Below are positions 46,669 to 57,300 of a stretch of DNA of 64,000 nucleotides, piece by piece. Source of the stretch: CAZFVY01 sp964522665 (GTDB lineage Bacteria; Verrucomicrobiota; Verrucomicrobiia; Limisphaerales; CAZFVY01); contig CAZFVY010000001.1 in the NCBI GenBank assembly GCA_964522665.1, positions 1-64,000 of the forward strand, in the 5' to 3' direction. Under the pieces are notes generated by a model that worked only from the letters and a program-made list of their open reading frames with translations, had not been told where the DNA came from and did not search any database. The position numbers and the translations under genes were made by a program. Position 1 is the first letter of the stretch. Each line of letters opens with the position of its first letter.

Positions 46669-49071
46669 TTGGCCATGAATCTGAGCCGTTTTATCGAACA
46701 TTTCGGACAAGACCTCCGCTTGGGCCTGCGCGTGCTGATTAAGCAGCCGGGGGCCATGCTCGCTTCGATCGGCGCGCTGTCGCTCGGCATTGGGCTGGTC
46801 GCGTTTATGTTCTGCATGATCAAGGCGATGCTGTTTCAGATGCTTCCCTTCCCCGACGCCAGCCAGCTGATCTATACCTCGGTTCCGAGCCAGTTATTGC
46901 GCGAATACCGGGAACAGCAAACGACCTTCGAGGGTTTGGCGGCGTACACGAGCGGGACGCAGAGCGTCCGCGCGGATGGCGTCGAATCACGCCGCCAGGT
47001 CTGTTACGTCACCGCGAACTTTTTTGACGTGCTCCGGGTCAAGCCGCGCCTCGGACGCAATTTCCTGTCCACCGAGGACGCCATCGGCGCGCCGCCGGCC
47101 GTGATTCTGACCCATCAATTCTGGCGGGACGCCTTTCAGACCAACCAGGCGATCCTGGGCGCCACGATCCAGGTGAACGGCCAAGCCGCGACCGTAATCG
47201 GCATCCTGCCGGAGGATTACGGATTTGCCGACCACGGGGAACTTTGGGTCGCTTCCCCCGAAGCCGCCAGCCGCGCCTACGACGGAAGGGGCATGGTGCG
47301 CAGCCGAGGCATGGTGTTTGGACGTTTGAAGCCGGCGACCTCCCTTTCCCGCGCAAGACGGGAGCTTAACGCGATCGCGGCCCGTCTCGCCGGTCCCTCG
47401 CAGGCGCGCGAGGCCGCGCGCAACCCGATACGGGCGGGCCTGTTCATTGATGGCCCCTTGGACGATCCCCAGCCGAAAATCATCGCGCTGGCGATTCTGC
47501 TGCTTACGTTTTTTGTCCTTTGCCTCGCCTGCGCGAACGTCACCACGTTGATCCTGGCTCGCGCGGTGAAACGAGGAACGGAGCTGGCGGTGCGTTGCGC
47601 GCTGGGCGCCACCCGAGCGCGCCTCGTATCGCAAATGATGATGGAAAGCTTGATTCTGGCGGTGGGCGGCGCGCTGGGCGGACTCTGCCTCGCGCAGGGC
47701 GCCGCCAAATGGTTCGCGTTTGAGTTCTTTGCGACCCATCCCGAGCTAGATCCGGCGGTGTTATGGTCTCGTTTCAAGATTTTCGACCGTCCGGCGCTGC
47801 TCTTTGTGGTTTGCCTGACCTTCACGACCAACCTCTTGATCGGCTTGCTGCCGGCGCTGCAGGCCACCCGACGGGACGTCAACGAACTGCTAAAAGACCA
47901 CGGTCTGGCTTCGGCCCGCCGCGGTCTGGCCGGCTGGCAGCGAGCGCTCGTCACGTCGCAAGTGGCGATGTCGGTCTCAATCCTGATTGCGACGCTCGTG
48001 GTCGTCAGCTACTGCCGACAGATCAACCATTTAAAACTGCCTTTTGATCCGACCGCGTTTCGCTCGGCCCAACTCAGCCTGCCGCCGCGAGCCGATCCCA
48101 CCGCCACCTTCGAAGAACTCGAGCGCAATCTGGCCCGGATCCCCGGCGTAACCGGAGTGACATTCGCGTCGGGAGTCCCGTCGAAAACCGGTTGGGAACC
48201 GATCGAAATCGAGGGGCAATTATCTACCCCGGGCGGCGAACCGCCGCGGGTTGGCCGTCAGTCGGTTAGCCCCAGCTATTTTGCGACCCTTAATCAGCCA
48301 TTGACGCAGGGTCGCGCGTTTGGCCCGGAGGATCGGGCGGGGACGCTGCCGGTCGCGATCGTCAACGCTTCGTTCGTAAAGAGATTTTTCCCGACCACCA
48401 CGCCGATCGGACGGCGGTTCCGAAACCTGGACGGCGGCCCCTTGCTGACGATTATCGGCGAGGCTCCGGATTTGGTTTTCGACCCCGCCGACGTTGGTGA
48501 GGGTTACTACACGCCGATGAGCCAGCAGCCGTCGCCGGTGATGTCGGTCACGCTCCACGCCGTCGGGAATCAGGTCGATTGGGCGAAGCTGACGCGCGCG
48601 GAATTGGCGCGCCTGCAACCGGAGGCCAACATGTGGTCGATGCGGACGATCCAGGAGAATATCGAACGCGACCACGTCGGCTACTCGTTGGCCGAGGGGA
48701 TACTGGCCGTGTGCGGCTTCGGCTCGCTGTTTTTGGCGACGCTGGGGATCGTCGGATTGATCACATTTTCGGTCAATCAACGCACGCGGGAGATCGGCAT
48801 CCGCATCGCGCTCGGGGCGACTCGCCAGCGCATCATCGCCGCGATCCTGCGCCAGTCAATCTGGCAGATAACCGCCGGGTTGGTGATCGGCGCGGGGATC
48901 GCGTTCGGCTTGGTGCAAACCGTCGCCCACCTGGTTCCACTGCCGACCCATCAGCCGTGGGTCTATGCGGTCGTGCTTTCGTTTCTGGGCGGCCTCAGCC
49001 TGATGGCCGTCCTTTGGCCCGCGAGCCGCGCCAGCAAAGTGGACCCGATGGTGGCGCTGCGTTACGAGTGA
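46669..49071 (+). CDS. ADOP-like permease 8, no prefix
   Basis: An 800-aa duplicated MacB_PCD/FtsX permease, more diverged than the other seven (LGLRVLIKQPGAMLASIGAL start). Like permease 3 it has no ADOP prefix. The tail is VDPMVALRYE. A TTG at 46669 sits nine bases after GGAG, which favours it over the ATG at 46675. It is separated from the array by the glycosidase and the unknown membrane protein, and by an IS remnant, so it may have arrived independently. Confidence 0.88.
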   Translation: MAMNLSRFIEHFGQDLRLGLRVLIKQPGAMLASIGALSLGIGLVAFMFCMIKAMLFQMLPFPDASQLIYTSVPSQLLREYREQQTTFEGLAAYTSGTQSVRADGVESRRQVCYVTANFFDVLRVKPRLGRNFLSTEDAIGAPPAVILTHQFWRDAFQTNQAILGATIQVNGQAATVIGILPEDYGFADHGELWVASPEAASRAYDGRGMVRSRGMVFGRLKPATSLSRARRELNAIAARLAGPSQAREAARNPIRAGLFIDGPLDDPQPKIIALAILLLTFFVLCLACANVTTLILARAVKRGTELAVRCALGATRARLVSQMMMESLILAVGGALGGLCLAQGAAKWFAFEFFATHPELDPAVLWSRFKIFDRPALLFVVCLTFTTNLLIGLLPALQATRRDVNELLKDHGLASARRGLAGWQRALVTSQVAMSVSILIATLVVVSYCRQINHLKLPFDPTAFRSAQLSLPPRADPTATFEELERNLARIPGVTGVTFASGVPSKTGWEPIEIEGQLSTPGGEPPRVGRQSVSPSYFATLNQPLTQGRAFGPEDRAGTLPVAIVNASFVKRFFPTTTPIGRRFRNLDGGPLLTIIGEAPDLVFDPADVGEGYYTPMSQQPSPVMSVTLHAVGNQVDWAKLTRAELARLQPEANMWSMRTIQENIERDHVGYSLAEGILAVCGFGSLFLATLGIVGLITFSVNQRTREIGIRIALGATRQRIIAAILRQSIWQITAGLVIGAGIAFGLVQTVAHLVPLPTHQPWVYAVVLSFLGGLSLMAVLWPASRASKVDPMVALRYE

Positions 49072-49199
49072 GTTGGAGGAATCCGAAGTCGCGCCCAGGG
49101 CGCGTCTCGCGCCAGCGATTTTGATAGCCAGACGTTGGTCCTCCCGGCAAATTCCCAATCAGTATAGCCATGCCTTTTAACGCGCGATAGACCTAGCCG

Positions 49200-51698
49200 A
49201 TGACTTTTGAATTCAACTACGAACCTCCGCCTCGCCTCGCCCGGCCGAGTGAGGCGATTCGCCGCGGCGGTACTGACCGGCGGGCGCGGGTGCGCCATTC
49301 ACTGGCCGCGATCCTGACGCTCTGGACATTGATCGGCGCCCATTCCGCGGTCGCCCAAGTTTCGGCCTCATTGCGGCAGAATTTTTGGACGATTGACGGA
49401 CCGGTCCTGTCCGTTCTCGAAACCAACGGGTTCGTGTACGTCGGCGGACAATTTACCAACGTAGGCCCGTTTACCGGCGGCGCGGCGGCCCTGGACGCGA
49501 CGACCGGGACGTTGCTCCCTAATTTTCCGGTCGTGAACGGAACCGTCGCGGCGGTCGTCTCGGACGGCAAGGACGGCTGGTTTCTAGGCGGTGACTTCGC
49601 CGGCGTCGGCGGCGTGGCCGCCACCAACCTGGTCCATCTGCAACGCCAAAACGTCGTGGACCCGAATTGGACGCCCAACCCGAACGGCCCGGTCTTGGCG
49701 CTGCTGGTCATCGGCAACACGCTTTACGCGGGCGGCACGTTCGATCATCTCGGGGGGCAACCGCGCCCCCTGGCGGGAGCAGTGGACGCAACGACCGGCC
49801 AGACCACGGCGTGGAATCCGACGTTTCAAGGGGCTCGCGTCAGCGCGCTCGCGAATTGGGGCACGACGATTTACGCGGGCGGCTCCTTCTCGGTCGTGGG
49901 GGGAGCGGGACGGAACGATGTCGTCGCGCTCGACGCAACCACCGGCCAACTGGCCGGCCCGGACCTGGGCGTGGACAGCCGCGTCGATGCGCTGCTGGTC
50001 TCCAGCAACACGCTTTACTTGGGCGGCGCCTTCAATCGGATCGGCGGCCAACCGCATCCGTTGATCGGCGCGATCGACGCGCCGACGGCGAAAGTCACCG
50101 CGTTTACGGCCGCGCCATTTATCGGCGGGGGCGAGGTTTTTGGGCTGGCGATCGCGGGGAAGCGTTTGTACGTGGCCGGGAATTTTCAATACTTCGGCGC
50201 CGGCGTCCGGTTCGGTAGTGGTTTGGCAGGATTTGACGCAACCACCGGCGCAGCGACGAACTGGTCGCCGAATCCATTTCCGATGTTCGGCCCCGGGCCG
50301 GGCGCGGCGCCCGTTTTTCGGACGCTGGCCGTGTCGGGCGGCACGGTTTACATCGGCGGCACCTTCACGAACCTCAACGGTCCGCGCAATTACGTGGGCG
50401 CGGTGGACACGACCAACGGCGCGCTGCTCGGGTGGAATCCCAACGCGGATCAAACCGTCCAAACGCTGGCGGTCAGCGGCTCGACGGTGATCGTGGGCGG
50501 CAGCTTCAGTTCGGTCGGCCGCCTCGCGCGGACAAACTTGGTCGCGCTCTCCGCTACCACCGGCGCCGCCACGGCGTGGAACCCAGCGCCGGATGGCGCC
50601 GTTCGCGCTCTGGCCTTCGCGAGCAATATGATCTATATCGGCGGCGACTTCATTTCGGCCGGAGGCCAAACCCACCGCCATATCGCGCAACTCAAATCGG
50701 CGGCTTCCACCACGAATCTGGTGACCGCCTGGAACCCGACGGCGGACGGAGTCGTCAACTGCCTCGCGGCCGGCGCGGGGACCCTTTACGCCGGCGGCGC
50801 GTTCACGACGATCGGCGGACTTCCCCGCAACTTAATTGCCGCGCTTAGCATGGGGACCGGCTTGGCGACGGACTGGAACGCGAACGCCGCCGGCAATGGT
50901 TCCCTGACGACGGCGATCAACGCGTTGGCGGTGTCGGGAAACACGCTTTACGCGGGGGGCGAATTCGCCACGATCGGCGGTCAAACGCGCAATTTCGTGG
51001 CCGCCGTGGACACCACGACCGCCTTGGCCACCGATTGGAATCCGTTTCCAAACGGACCGGTGAAGTCGCTTTTGATCTCGGGCGGCACGGCTTATGTCGG
51101 CGGGAGTTTCGTACAGATCGGCCTCCGCAGCCGGCCTGGGTTGGCGGCGATCGGCTTGAGCAGCGGCAAGCCGACCAGTTGGGATCCCGCGGTCACCGGA
51201 CCCGCCAGCGTCGCGAACGCCTTGGCGCAAGTGGGCGACACGATTTATGTCGGCGGCGTCTTTACCGGCGCGGGCGGGGCGGCCCGGACCAATTTAGTGG
51301 CGCTCGACTCGACTACGGCGCTAGCCACCGACTGGGCGCCGCAACCGAGCGACAACGTCTCCGCGCTTTACGCGTCCCCGACAAGCCTTTACGTCGGCGG
51401 CTCATTTTCGTCCATCGGCGGAACGACCCAGCATTACCTCGCGGCCTTCCCAATCAGCGCCAACCCCGGGCAACAACTCACCATAGTGGCCAGCTCGGTT
51501 CGCTGGACCGCCCCCGGCCAACTCAGTTTCCAAATGACCGGCGCCTCTGGCCAGCGGGCGGGCATCCAAGCCTCCTCCGATTTAACCAATTGGACGACCG
51601 TGGGCACGAACGTCCTGACTGGCGGCGCCGGCGGCTTCCTGGACTCCCAGGCGGCCAACTTGAGTCACCGCTTCTACCGCGCCGTGACGCTGCCTTGA
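49200..51698 (+). CDS. Large secreted 14-repeat beta-propeller-like protein A
   Basis: An 832-aa exported protein. After a long n-region, a signal-like helix (about 35-50) ends at AVAQ. The body holds 14 units of about 50 residues with the core YxGGxFxxxGG, such as YVGGQFTNVG, YAGGTFDHLG and YVGGSFSSIG, each followed by ALDATTG and a WNP turn, like delta-60 or Kelch-type propellers. A C-terminal 70-residue module (IQASSDLTNW and LSHRFYRAV) is the verrucomicrobial exoprotein tail. No catalytic motif is visible; binding or surface adhesion is the likely role. Confidence 0.85.
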   Translation: MTFEFNYEPPPRLARPSEAIRRGGTDRRARVRHSLAAILTLWTLIGAHSAVAQVSASLRQNFWTIDGPVLSVLETNGFVYVGGQFTNVGPFTGGAAALDATTGTLLPNFPVVNGTVAAVVSDGKDGWFLGGDFAGVGGVAATNLVHLQRQNVVDPNWTPNPNGPVLALLVIGNTLYAGGTFDHLGGQPRPLAGAVDATTGQTTAWNPTFQGARVSALANWGTTIYAGGSFSVVGGAGRNDVVALDATTGQLAGPDLGVDSRVDALLVSSNTLYLGGAFNRIGGQPHPLIGAIDAPTAKVTAFTAAPFIGGGEVFGLAIAGKRLYVAGNFQYFGAGVRFGSGLAGFDATTGAATNWSPNPFPMFGPGPGAAPVFRTLAVSGGTVYIGGTFTNLNGPRNYVGAVDTTNGALLGWNPNADQTVQTLAVSGSTVIVGGSFSSVGRLARTNLVALSATTGAATAWNPAPDGAVRALAFASNMIYIGGDFISAGGQTHRHIAQLKSAASTTNLVTAWNPTADGVVNCLAAGAGTLYAGGAFTTIGGLPRNLIAALSMGTGLATDWNANAAGNGSLTTAINALAVSGNTLYAGGEFATIGGQTRNFVAAVDTTTALATDWNPFPNGPVKSLLISGGTAYVGGSFVQIGLRSRPGLAAIGLSSGKPTSWDPAVTGPASVANALAQVGDTIYVGGVFTGAGGAARTNLVALDSTTALATDWAPQPSDNVSALYASPTSLYVGGSFSSIGGTTQHYLAAFPISANPGQQLTIVASSVRWTAPGQLSFQMTGASGQRAGIQASSDLTNWTTVGTNVLTGGAGGFLDSQAANLSHRFYRAVTLP
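51105..51694 (+). repeat. 590-bp near-identical 3' block of propeller A
   Basis: Matches 53683-54272 with a single mismatch (T at 51156 versus C at 53734), with no gap. It covers the last three repeats and the C-terminal tail module. Upstream of 51105 the two genes diverge at many positions. Confidence 0.93.
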
Positions 51699-51777
51699 GT
51701 TTGACGGCCAACGGGTCGAGCGAAATGATTTCTCGTGGCCCGGTGGCCGGGCGTGTGTCATATTATGACCGCTTCCT

Positions 51778-54276
51778 ATGGCTCGAATTGGGGCGCCGAT
51801 CGACATTCAGGCTGGCGAGTTGAAGGGTGGCCGGTTTTTTTCGCCGGCGACACCTCGGCTCCGGTCGGGTAGCGGCTCACGCCACCGACTGCTTTGGCGA
51901 CTCGCGGGGATCCTGCTCATGACGCTCCTGGGCTTGCAACCGGCCACCGCGCAAGTCGGGTCAAACGTGCGACCGCGTTTCTGGACCACGGATGGCCCGG
52001 TCCTCTCGATTCTGGAGACTAATGGTTACGTCTATTTGGGCGGCCAATTCACCAACGTCGGGCCCTTCACGGGTGGCGCCGCGGTCCTGGACACAGCCAC
52101 GAGTCGGTTTTCGCCAAACTTTCCGATCATCAACGGCGTCGTCATGGCGGCCACTCCCGACGGCAAAAACGGCTGGTATCTGGGCGGTTCGTTTACGGAC
52201 GTCGAAGGCTTCGCGATCACCAACCTGGCGCACATCAACCACGACAACACGGTGGACACGCGCTGGACCCCGAACCCGGACGGCCCCGTTCGGGCGTTGC
52301 TCGTTTTGAGCAACACGGTTTACGTCGGCGGGGTCTTTGCGCATCTCGCCGGACAGGAGCGATTGTTGGCCGGCGCCGTGGACCCCACGACGGGGGAGGC
52401 CAAGTCATGGAATCCCGGGATTCAAAGGGGGAGCGTGAACGCGCTCGCCACCTGGAGTGGAGCGGTCTATGTCGCCGGGGCGTTCGACACGGTGAAGGGC
52501 GAGTCTCGCCGCAACGTGGTCGCGCTCACGGCGGACACCGCGCAATTAGTCGGCCAGGACTTGCAGGTGAACAACCAGGTCAACGCGATGCTGATCTCGA
52601 GCAATACGATCTATCTCGGCGGATTATTTGACGAGGTGGGCGGGTCACGGAGGGTAATGGTCGGGGCAATCGATGCGCCGACGGCCCAGGCAACCAAGTT
52701 CGTCCCGAGCGCCTTTGAGCTCGGAGGCGAGGTTTTGGCGCTGGCAATCTCGGGAAACCATCTCTACGCGGCCGGCCAGTTCCTGGTCGTCGCGAGCCGC
52801 TTTACCAGCAGCCTGGCCTCGTTCGACGCCACCACCGGAGTGAGCGAGAATTGGTCGCTCAGTCCGCCGTTTGCCCAAGGCCCCGCGCCCGTCGTACGCT
52901 GCCTGGCGGTCGTCGGCGACACGGTTTACGTGGGTGGCTCATTCACAAATCTGAACGGACCGCGCCCTTACCTGACCGCCCTGGCCACAGTTGGCGGCCA
53001 GGCGCTCGCGTGGAACCCAAACGCCAATCAAGCCGTTGAGACCTTGGCGGTCAATGGCTCGAACTTGCTGGTCGCTGGCGATTTCACTTCGATCGGCGGC
53101 GCGCGGCGGCCGAATTTGGCCGCGCTGTCCGCGGCCACCGGCGCCGCGGCCGATTGGAATCCCGCGCCCAACGGCGCGGTACGGGCGCTCGCCTCCGATG
53201 GCTCTTCGATATACGTAGGTGGGGACTTTCTATTGATCGCGGGCGCGGCCAACAAACACATCACCCGCCTAAAACCGGCCCCGTCCACGACCAACCTATA
53301 CACCGCGCTGGGTTTCACGGCGGATGCCACCGTAAACTGTCTGGCCGTCGCGGACGGGACGGTGTTTGCCGGCGGCACGTTCACTAATATCGGCGGCGCG
53401 CCCCGTCATTTAGTCGCCGCGTTGATCGCGGAGAGCGGGCTGGCGAACGGCTGGAAAGCCAACGCGGCCGGCGACGGATCGCTCACGACCGCGATCGACG
53501 CGCTGGCGGTCGGGGGCCAAACGCTTTACGTCGGCGGCGAGTTCGCCACCATCGGTGGGCAACCTCGCAATTTCCTCGCCGCCGTGGACACCACGACCGC
53601 CCGGGCCACCGATTGGAATCCGTTTCCCGACGGGCCGGTGAAATCGCTTTTGATTTCGGGCGGCACGGCCTATGTCGGCGGCAGTTTCGTACAGATCGGC
53701 CTCCGCAGCCGGCCTGGGTTGGCGGCGATCGGCCTGAGCAGCGGCAAGCCGACCAGTTGGGATCCCGCGGTCACCGGACCCGCCAGCGTCGCGAACGCCT
53801 TGGCGCAAGTGGGCGACACGATTTATGTCGGCGGCGTCTTTACCGGCGCGGGCGGGGCGGCCCGGACCAATTTAGTGGCGCTCGACTCGACTACGGCGCT
53901 AGCCACCGACTGGGCGCCGCAACCGAGCGACAACGTCTCCGCGCTTTACGCGTCCCCGACAAGCCTTTACGTCGGCGGCTCATTTTCGTCCATCGGCGGA
54001 ACGACCCAGCATTACCTCGCGGCCTTCCCAATCAGCGCCAACCCCGGGCAACAACTCACCATAGTGGCCAGCTCGGTTCGCTGGACCGCCCCCGGCCAAC
54101 TCAGTTTCCAAATGACCGGCGCCTCTGGCCAGCGGGCGGGCATCCAAGCCTCCTCCGATTTAACCAATTGGACGACCGTGGGCACGAACGTCCTGACTGG
54201 CGGCGCCGGCGGCTTCCTGGACTCCCAGGCGGCCAACTTGAGTCACCGCTTCTACCGCGCCGTGACGCTGCCGTAA
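51778..54276 (+). CDS. Large secreted 14-repeat beta-propeller-like protein B
   Basis: An 832-aa paralogue of A with the same length, 14 YxGGxF repeats and the same tail. Its signal helix lies near 42-56 with ATAQ as cleavage region. The first ~640 residues differ at many positions (for example INNQVNAMLISSNTIYLGG), whereas the last ~195 are identical. It begins 80 bases after A. Equal length despite divergence shows the repeat number is under constraint. Confidence 0.85.
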   Translation: MARIGAPIDIQAGELKGGRFFSPATPRLRSGSGSRHRLLWRLAGILLMTLLGLQPATAQVGSNVRPRFWTTDGPVLSILETNGYVYLGGQFTNVGPFTGGAAVLDTATSRFSPNFPIINGVVMAATPDGKNGWYLGGSFTDVEGFAITNLAHINHDNTVDTRWTPNPDGPVRALLVLSNTVYVGGVFAHLAGQERLLAGAVDPTTGEAKSWNPGIQRGSVNALATWSGAVYVAGAFDTVKGESRRNVVALTADTAQLVGQDLQVNNQVNAMLISSNTIYLGGLFDEVGGSRRVMVGAIDAPTAQATKFVPSAFELGGEVLALAISGNHLYAAGQFLVVASRFTSSLASFDATTGVSENWSLSPPFAQGPAPVVRCLAVVGDTVYVGGSFTNLNGPRPYLTALATVGGQALAWNPNANQAVETLAVNGSNLLVAGDFTSIGGARRPNLAALSAATGAAADWNPAPNGAVRALASDGSSIYVGGDFLLIAGAANKHITRLKPAPSTTNLYTALGFTADATVNCLAVADGTVFAGGTFTNIGGAPRHLVAALIAESGLANGWKANAAGDGSLTTAIDALAVGGQTLYVGGEFATIGGQPRNFLAAVDTTTARATDWNPFPDGPVKSLLISGGTAYVGGSFVQIGLRSRPGLAAIGLSSGKPTSWDPAVTGPASVANALAQVGDTIYVGGVFTGAGGAARTNLVALDSTTALATDWAPQPSDNVSALYASPTSLYVGGSFSSIGGTTQHYLAAFPISANPGQQLTIVASSVRWTAPGQLSFQMTGASGQRAGIQASSDLTNWTTVGTNVLTGGAGGFLDSQAANLSHRFYRAVTLP
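53683..54272 (+). repeat. 590-bp near-identical 3' block of propeller B
   Basis: Counterpart of 51105-51694 at a constant offset of 2578 bp. Confidence 0.93.
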
Positions 54277-54325
54277 ACAGCGCCGATGGCGCCTGCGCGC
54301 GGGTCGGGAGATCGTTCTGTCCGGC

Positions 54326-57300
54326 TCACGCCGGCTCCCGGCGAGCTTCGGATGCGCGGGCGCCCAGATTGCCGTAGCGATGGTAATCGGCGCAAACGCT
54401 CTGCTCGCGGAGATACCAAAGCAATTCGACGCGGCCTTCGGCCAAGGGTGGTTCGTCCGCGATCCAGGCGCCGGATGCCGCGGCGGCCGCGCGCACGGAT
54501 GGCGGCACGCGGTCCGGTCCGGCATAGCGGACGCGCGCGATCGCGTGGGGCGGCCACGCGCCAATCTCCGCGGCCAATTGTTCGTCCGTTTCCTCGATGA
54601 ACTCGATGGCGGCGCCCCACGAATCGGTCAGTTCATCCAAAGCCGCGACTGGCCCGGCAAGCTGACCTGGCGGCGAGCTGACGATGACCCGCGCGCCGGT
54701 CACGCGCGCGGCCGCGGCCCGGGCGGCGACGTCAAAGAAGGTGTCCGATGGCGCGAAGCGGACGCGAATTTCACCGAACGGCAGGTATCGCCGCACATTG
54801 TCCTGACCCAGCAGCCGAAAATGATCGTGTTCGACGCCAAATTCCTCGAGCCACCAACGGTCATAACTCGCGATCGCCCGCAATAATCGCGGCGCGGCCG
54901 CCGTGAATTCAGAGGCCGGCGGCCCACCCTGCGGCGATCGCGCGGCAAGCTCGCGGACACCCAAACGGAGGGTCTCCAGCAACGGATCTTCAACCGCTTC
55001 GTCGGGCGCAACTGGCGTCGCCCCCGTCTCCGCGAAGCGCATGAACTGCGCGACATAGTTTGGCCCGCCGGCCTTCAAGCCTGGGCCGAAGCACGATTTT
55101 CCCATCCCGCCAAACGGCTGGCGCAGGACGATGGCTCCGGTCGTGCCTCGATTCAGGTAAAGGTTCCCGGCGCGGAGACCGGCTTTCCATTGCGCCTGTT
55201 CGCGCTCGTCCAGGCTATGCAGACCCGCGGTCAGACCGTAGCCGGTTTGATTCGCGATCCGAATCGCTTCGTCCAACCGCTCGAAGCGCAGCACGGCCAG
55301 CACGGGACCGAAGAACTCCGTCCGGTGCGTAAAACTGCCGGGACGTACGCCCCATTTTACCCCAGGGGACCAGAGGTTCGGCCGGTCGCCGACCGAGCGC
55401 GGCATCACCGCCCAGGACTCGCCCGGCTCCAGCGTTTTGAGCGCGGTTTCCAAATCGCCGGCCGGCGGGCGGATCAGGGGTCCGACGCGAGTGGTCAAGT
55501 CCCACGCCGAACCGACCGGCAGGCTTTTCACCGCGTCGCAGAGCATCCGCTTGAAGCGCGCGTCGTCGTAAACCTCGGCCTCGAGCAGCAGCAGCGAGGT
55601 CGCCGAACACTTCTGGCCGCTATGGCTGAACGCCGAGTGGACAATGTGCTTGATCGCCAATTCCCGGTCGCTCAACGCGGTGACAATCGTCGCGTTCTTG
55701 CCGCCCGTCTCGGCGAACAACCGCAGATTGGGGCGGAGGTTCAACAGCCGCAACGCGGTTTCCGTGCCGCCGGTGAGGATCACGGCGCCCACGTCGGGAT
55801 GGGTGGCCAGACGCGCGCCCGCGCCGCTCCCGGGGCACGGCACGAACTGCAGCGTTCGCCGCGAGACACCGCCCTGCCAGAAGCTCTCGCATAACTCCCA
55901 GCCGACCAGCACGGCGTCCGACGCCGGTTTCAAGATCACGGTATTGCCCGCCGCCAGCGCGGCCGCAATACCGCCGCACGGGATCGCGATGGGAAAGTTC
56001 CAAGGCGGCGCGACGACGATCACGCCCCGGCCCTCCGCGCGGAGGCCGGGCTGCTCGAAAAACGACCGCGCCGCCGCGCGGTAGAATTCGACAAAATCCA
56101 CCGCTTCGCTGACCTCGGGGTCGGACTCGCTCAGCGTCTTGCCGCCGTTGGCGAGCGCGGCCCAGATCAGGTCGCCACGCGAGCGGCGCAACTCCTGCGC
56201 CACGGCGCCGAGGATTTCGTTGCGTTCCTCGACGCCAAGCGAACGCCAGCCGTCCGGGTCGGCGCGCGCGCAGGCGACCGCCCGATCGACCTCTTCGGTG
56301 TTCGCCACGCGGTAGCGCGCCACGACCATGCCAGGACGCGAGGGGTCGCGGCAAATGCCGGTCCGCGCGGATTCCGTCGCGCCAATTTCGGGGAGCAGCG
56401 CGTCACCCGCGATAACCAACGGAAGCGCGGCGCGGCGCGCGACCGAACGGGCGATCAGCGCTTCGGCCCATCGGCCATTTTCCGGCAACGACCAATCGGT
56501 GTCGGGTTCGTTTTGAAATTCGCGCCAATTCAGCTCTGGACGCGGCGTCTCGAAACGCTCGGTCGCGCGGTTCTGCGTTCGCCGTGGCGCCTGGGAAATC
56601 TCGCGCGCGGAGGCCTGACGAAAACCGCGCTCAAGCCGCTCCCAGAGCGGAGAATCGACCTTAAGCTTGAACGCGTGCGTCAGGAAGTTTTCCGGGCCGG
56701 TGTTCTCATCCAAACGGCGGATCAAATAGCCGATGGCGTTCAGGAACTCTTCCTGGCGGCAGGCCGGCGCATAGAGGAGCAATTCGGCGGTTTTTTCGCG
56801 GAGCGCGCGGCGTTGATGGTTCGCCATCCCCTCGAGCATTTCGAATTGGACCCGGTCGCCGGCGTTGGCCGACGCGGCGAGCACGAGGCCGTACGCGAGG
56901 TCGAACAAATTGTGCGACGCGACGCCGACGCGAACGGCGGCGAGGTTTTCCCGCCGCATCGCTTCGCGCAACATCCGTTGGTAATTGGCGTCCGTTTCGG
57001 CCTTGGATTTGAAAGGCGCCTGCGGCCAATCGTGGAGCGCGGCCTCGACCCGTTCCATTTCGAGATTGGCGCCTTTCACCAGACGGATCGTGACGGCGCC
57101 GCCTCCCGCGGCGACGCGGCGGCGCGCCCATTCATTGATCTGCCGTTGTACCGCGGCCGAGTCCGGGATATAGGCCTGCAGCGCGATGCCCGCCCCGGCG
57201 GCGCCCAAGCCCGGCCGATCCAGCGTCCGCATGAACGCCTGCGCCGTGAGGCGCAGGTCGCGGTATTCCTCCATGTCCAGGTAGATGAACTTGGGAATCT

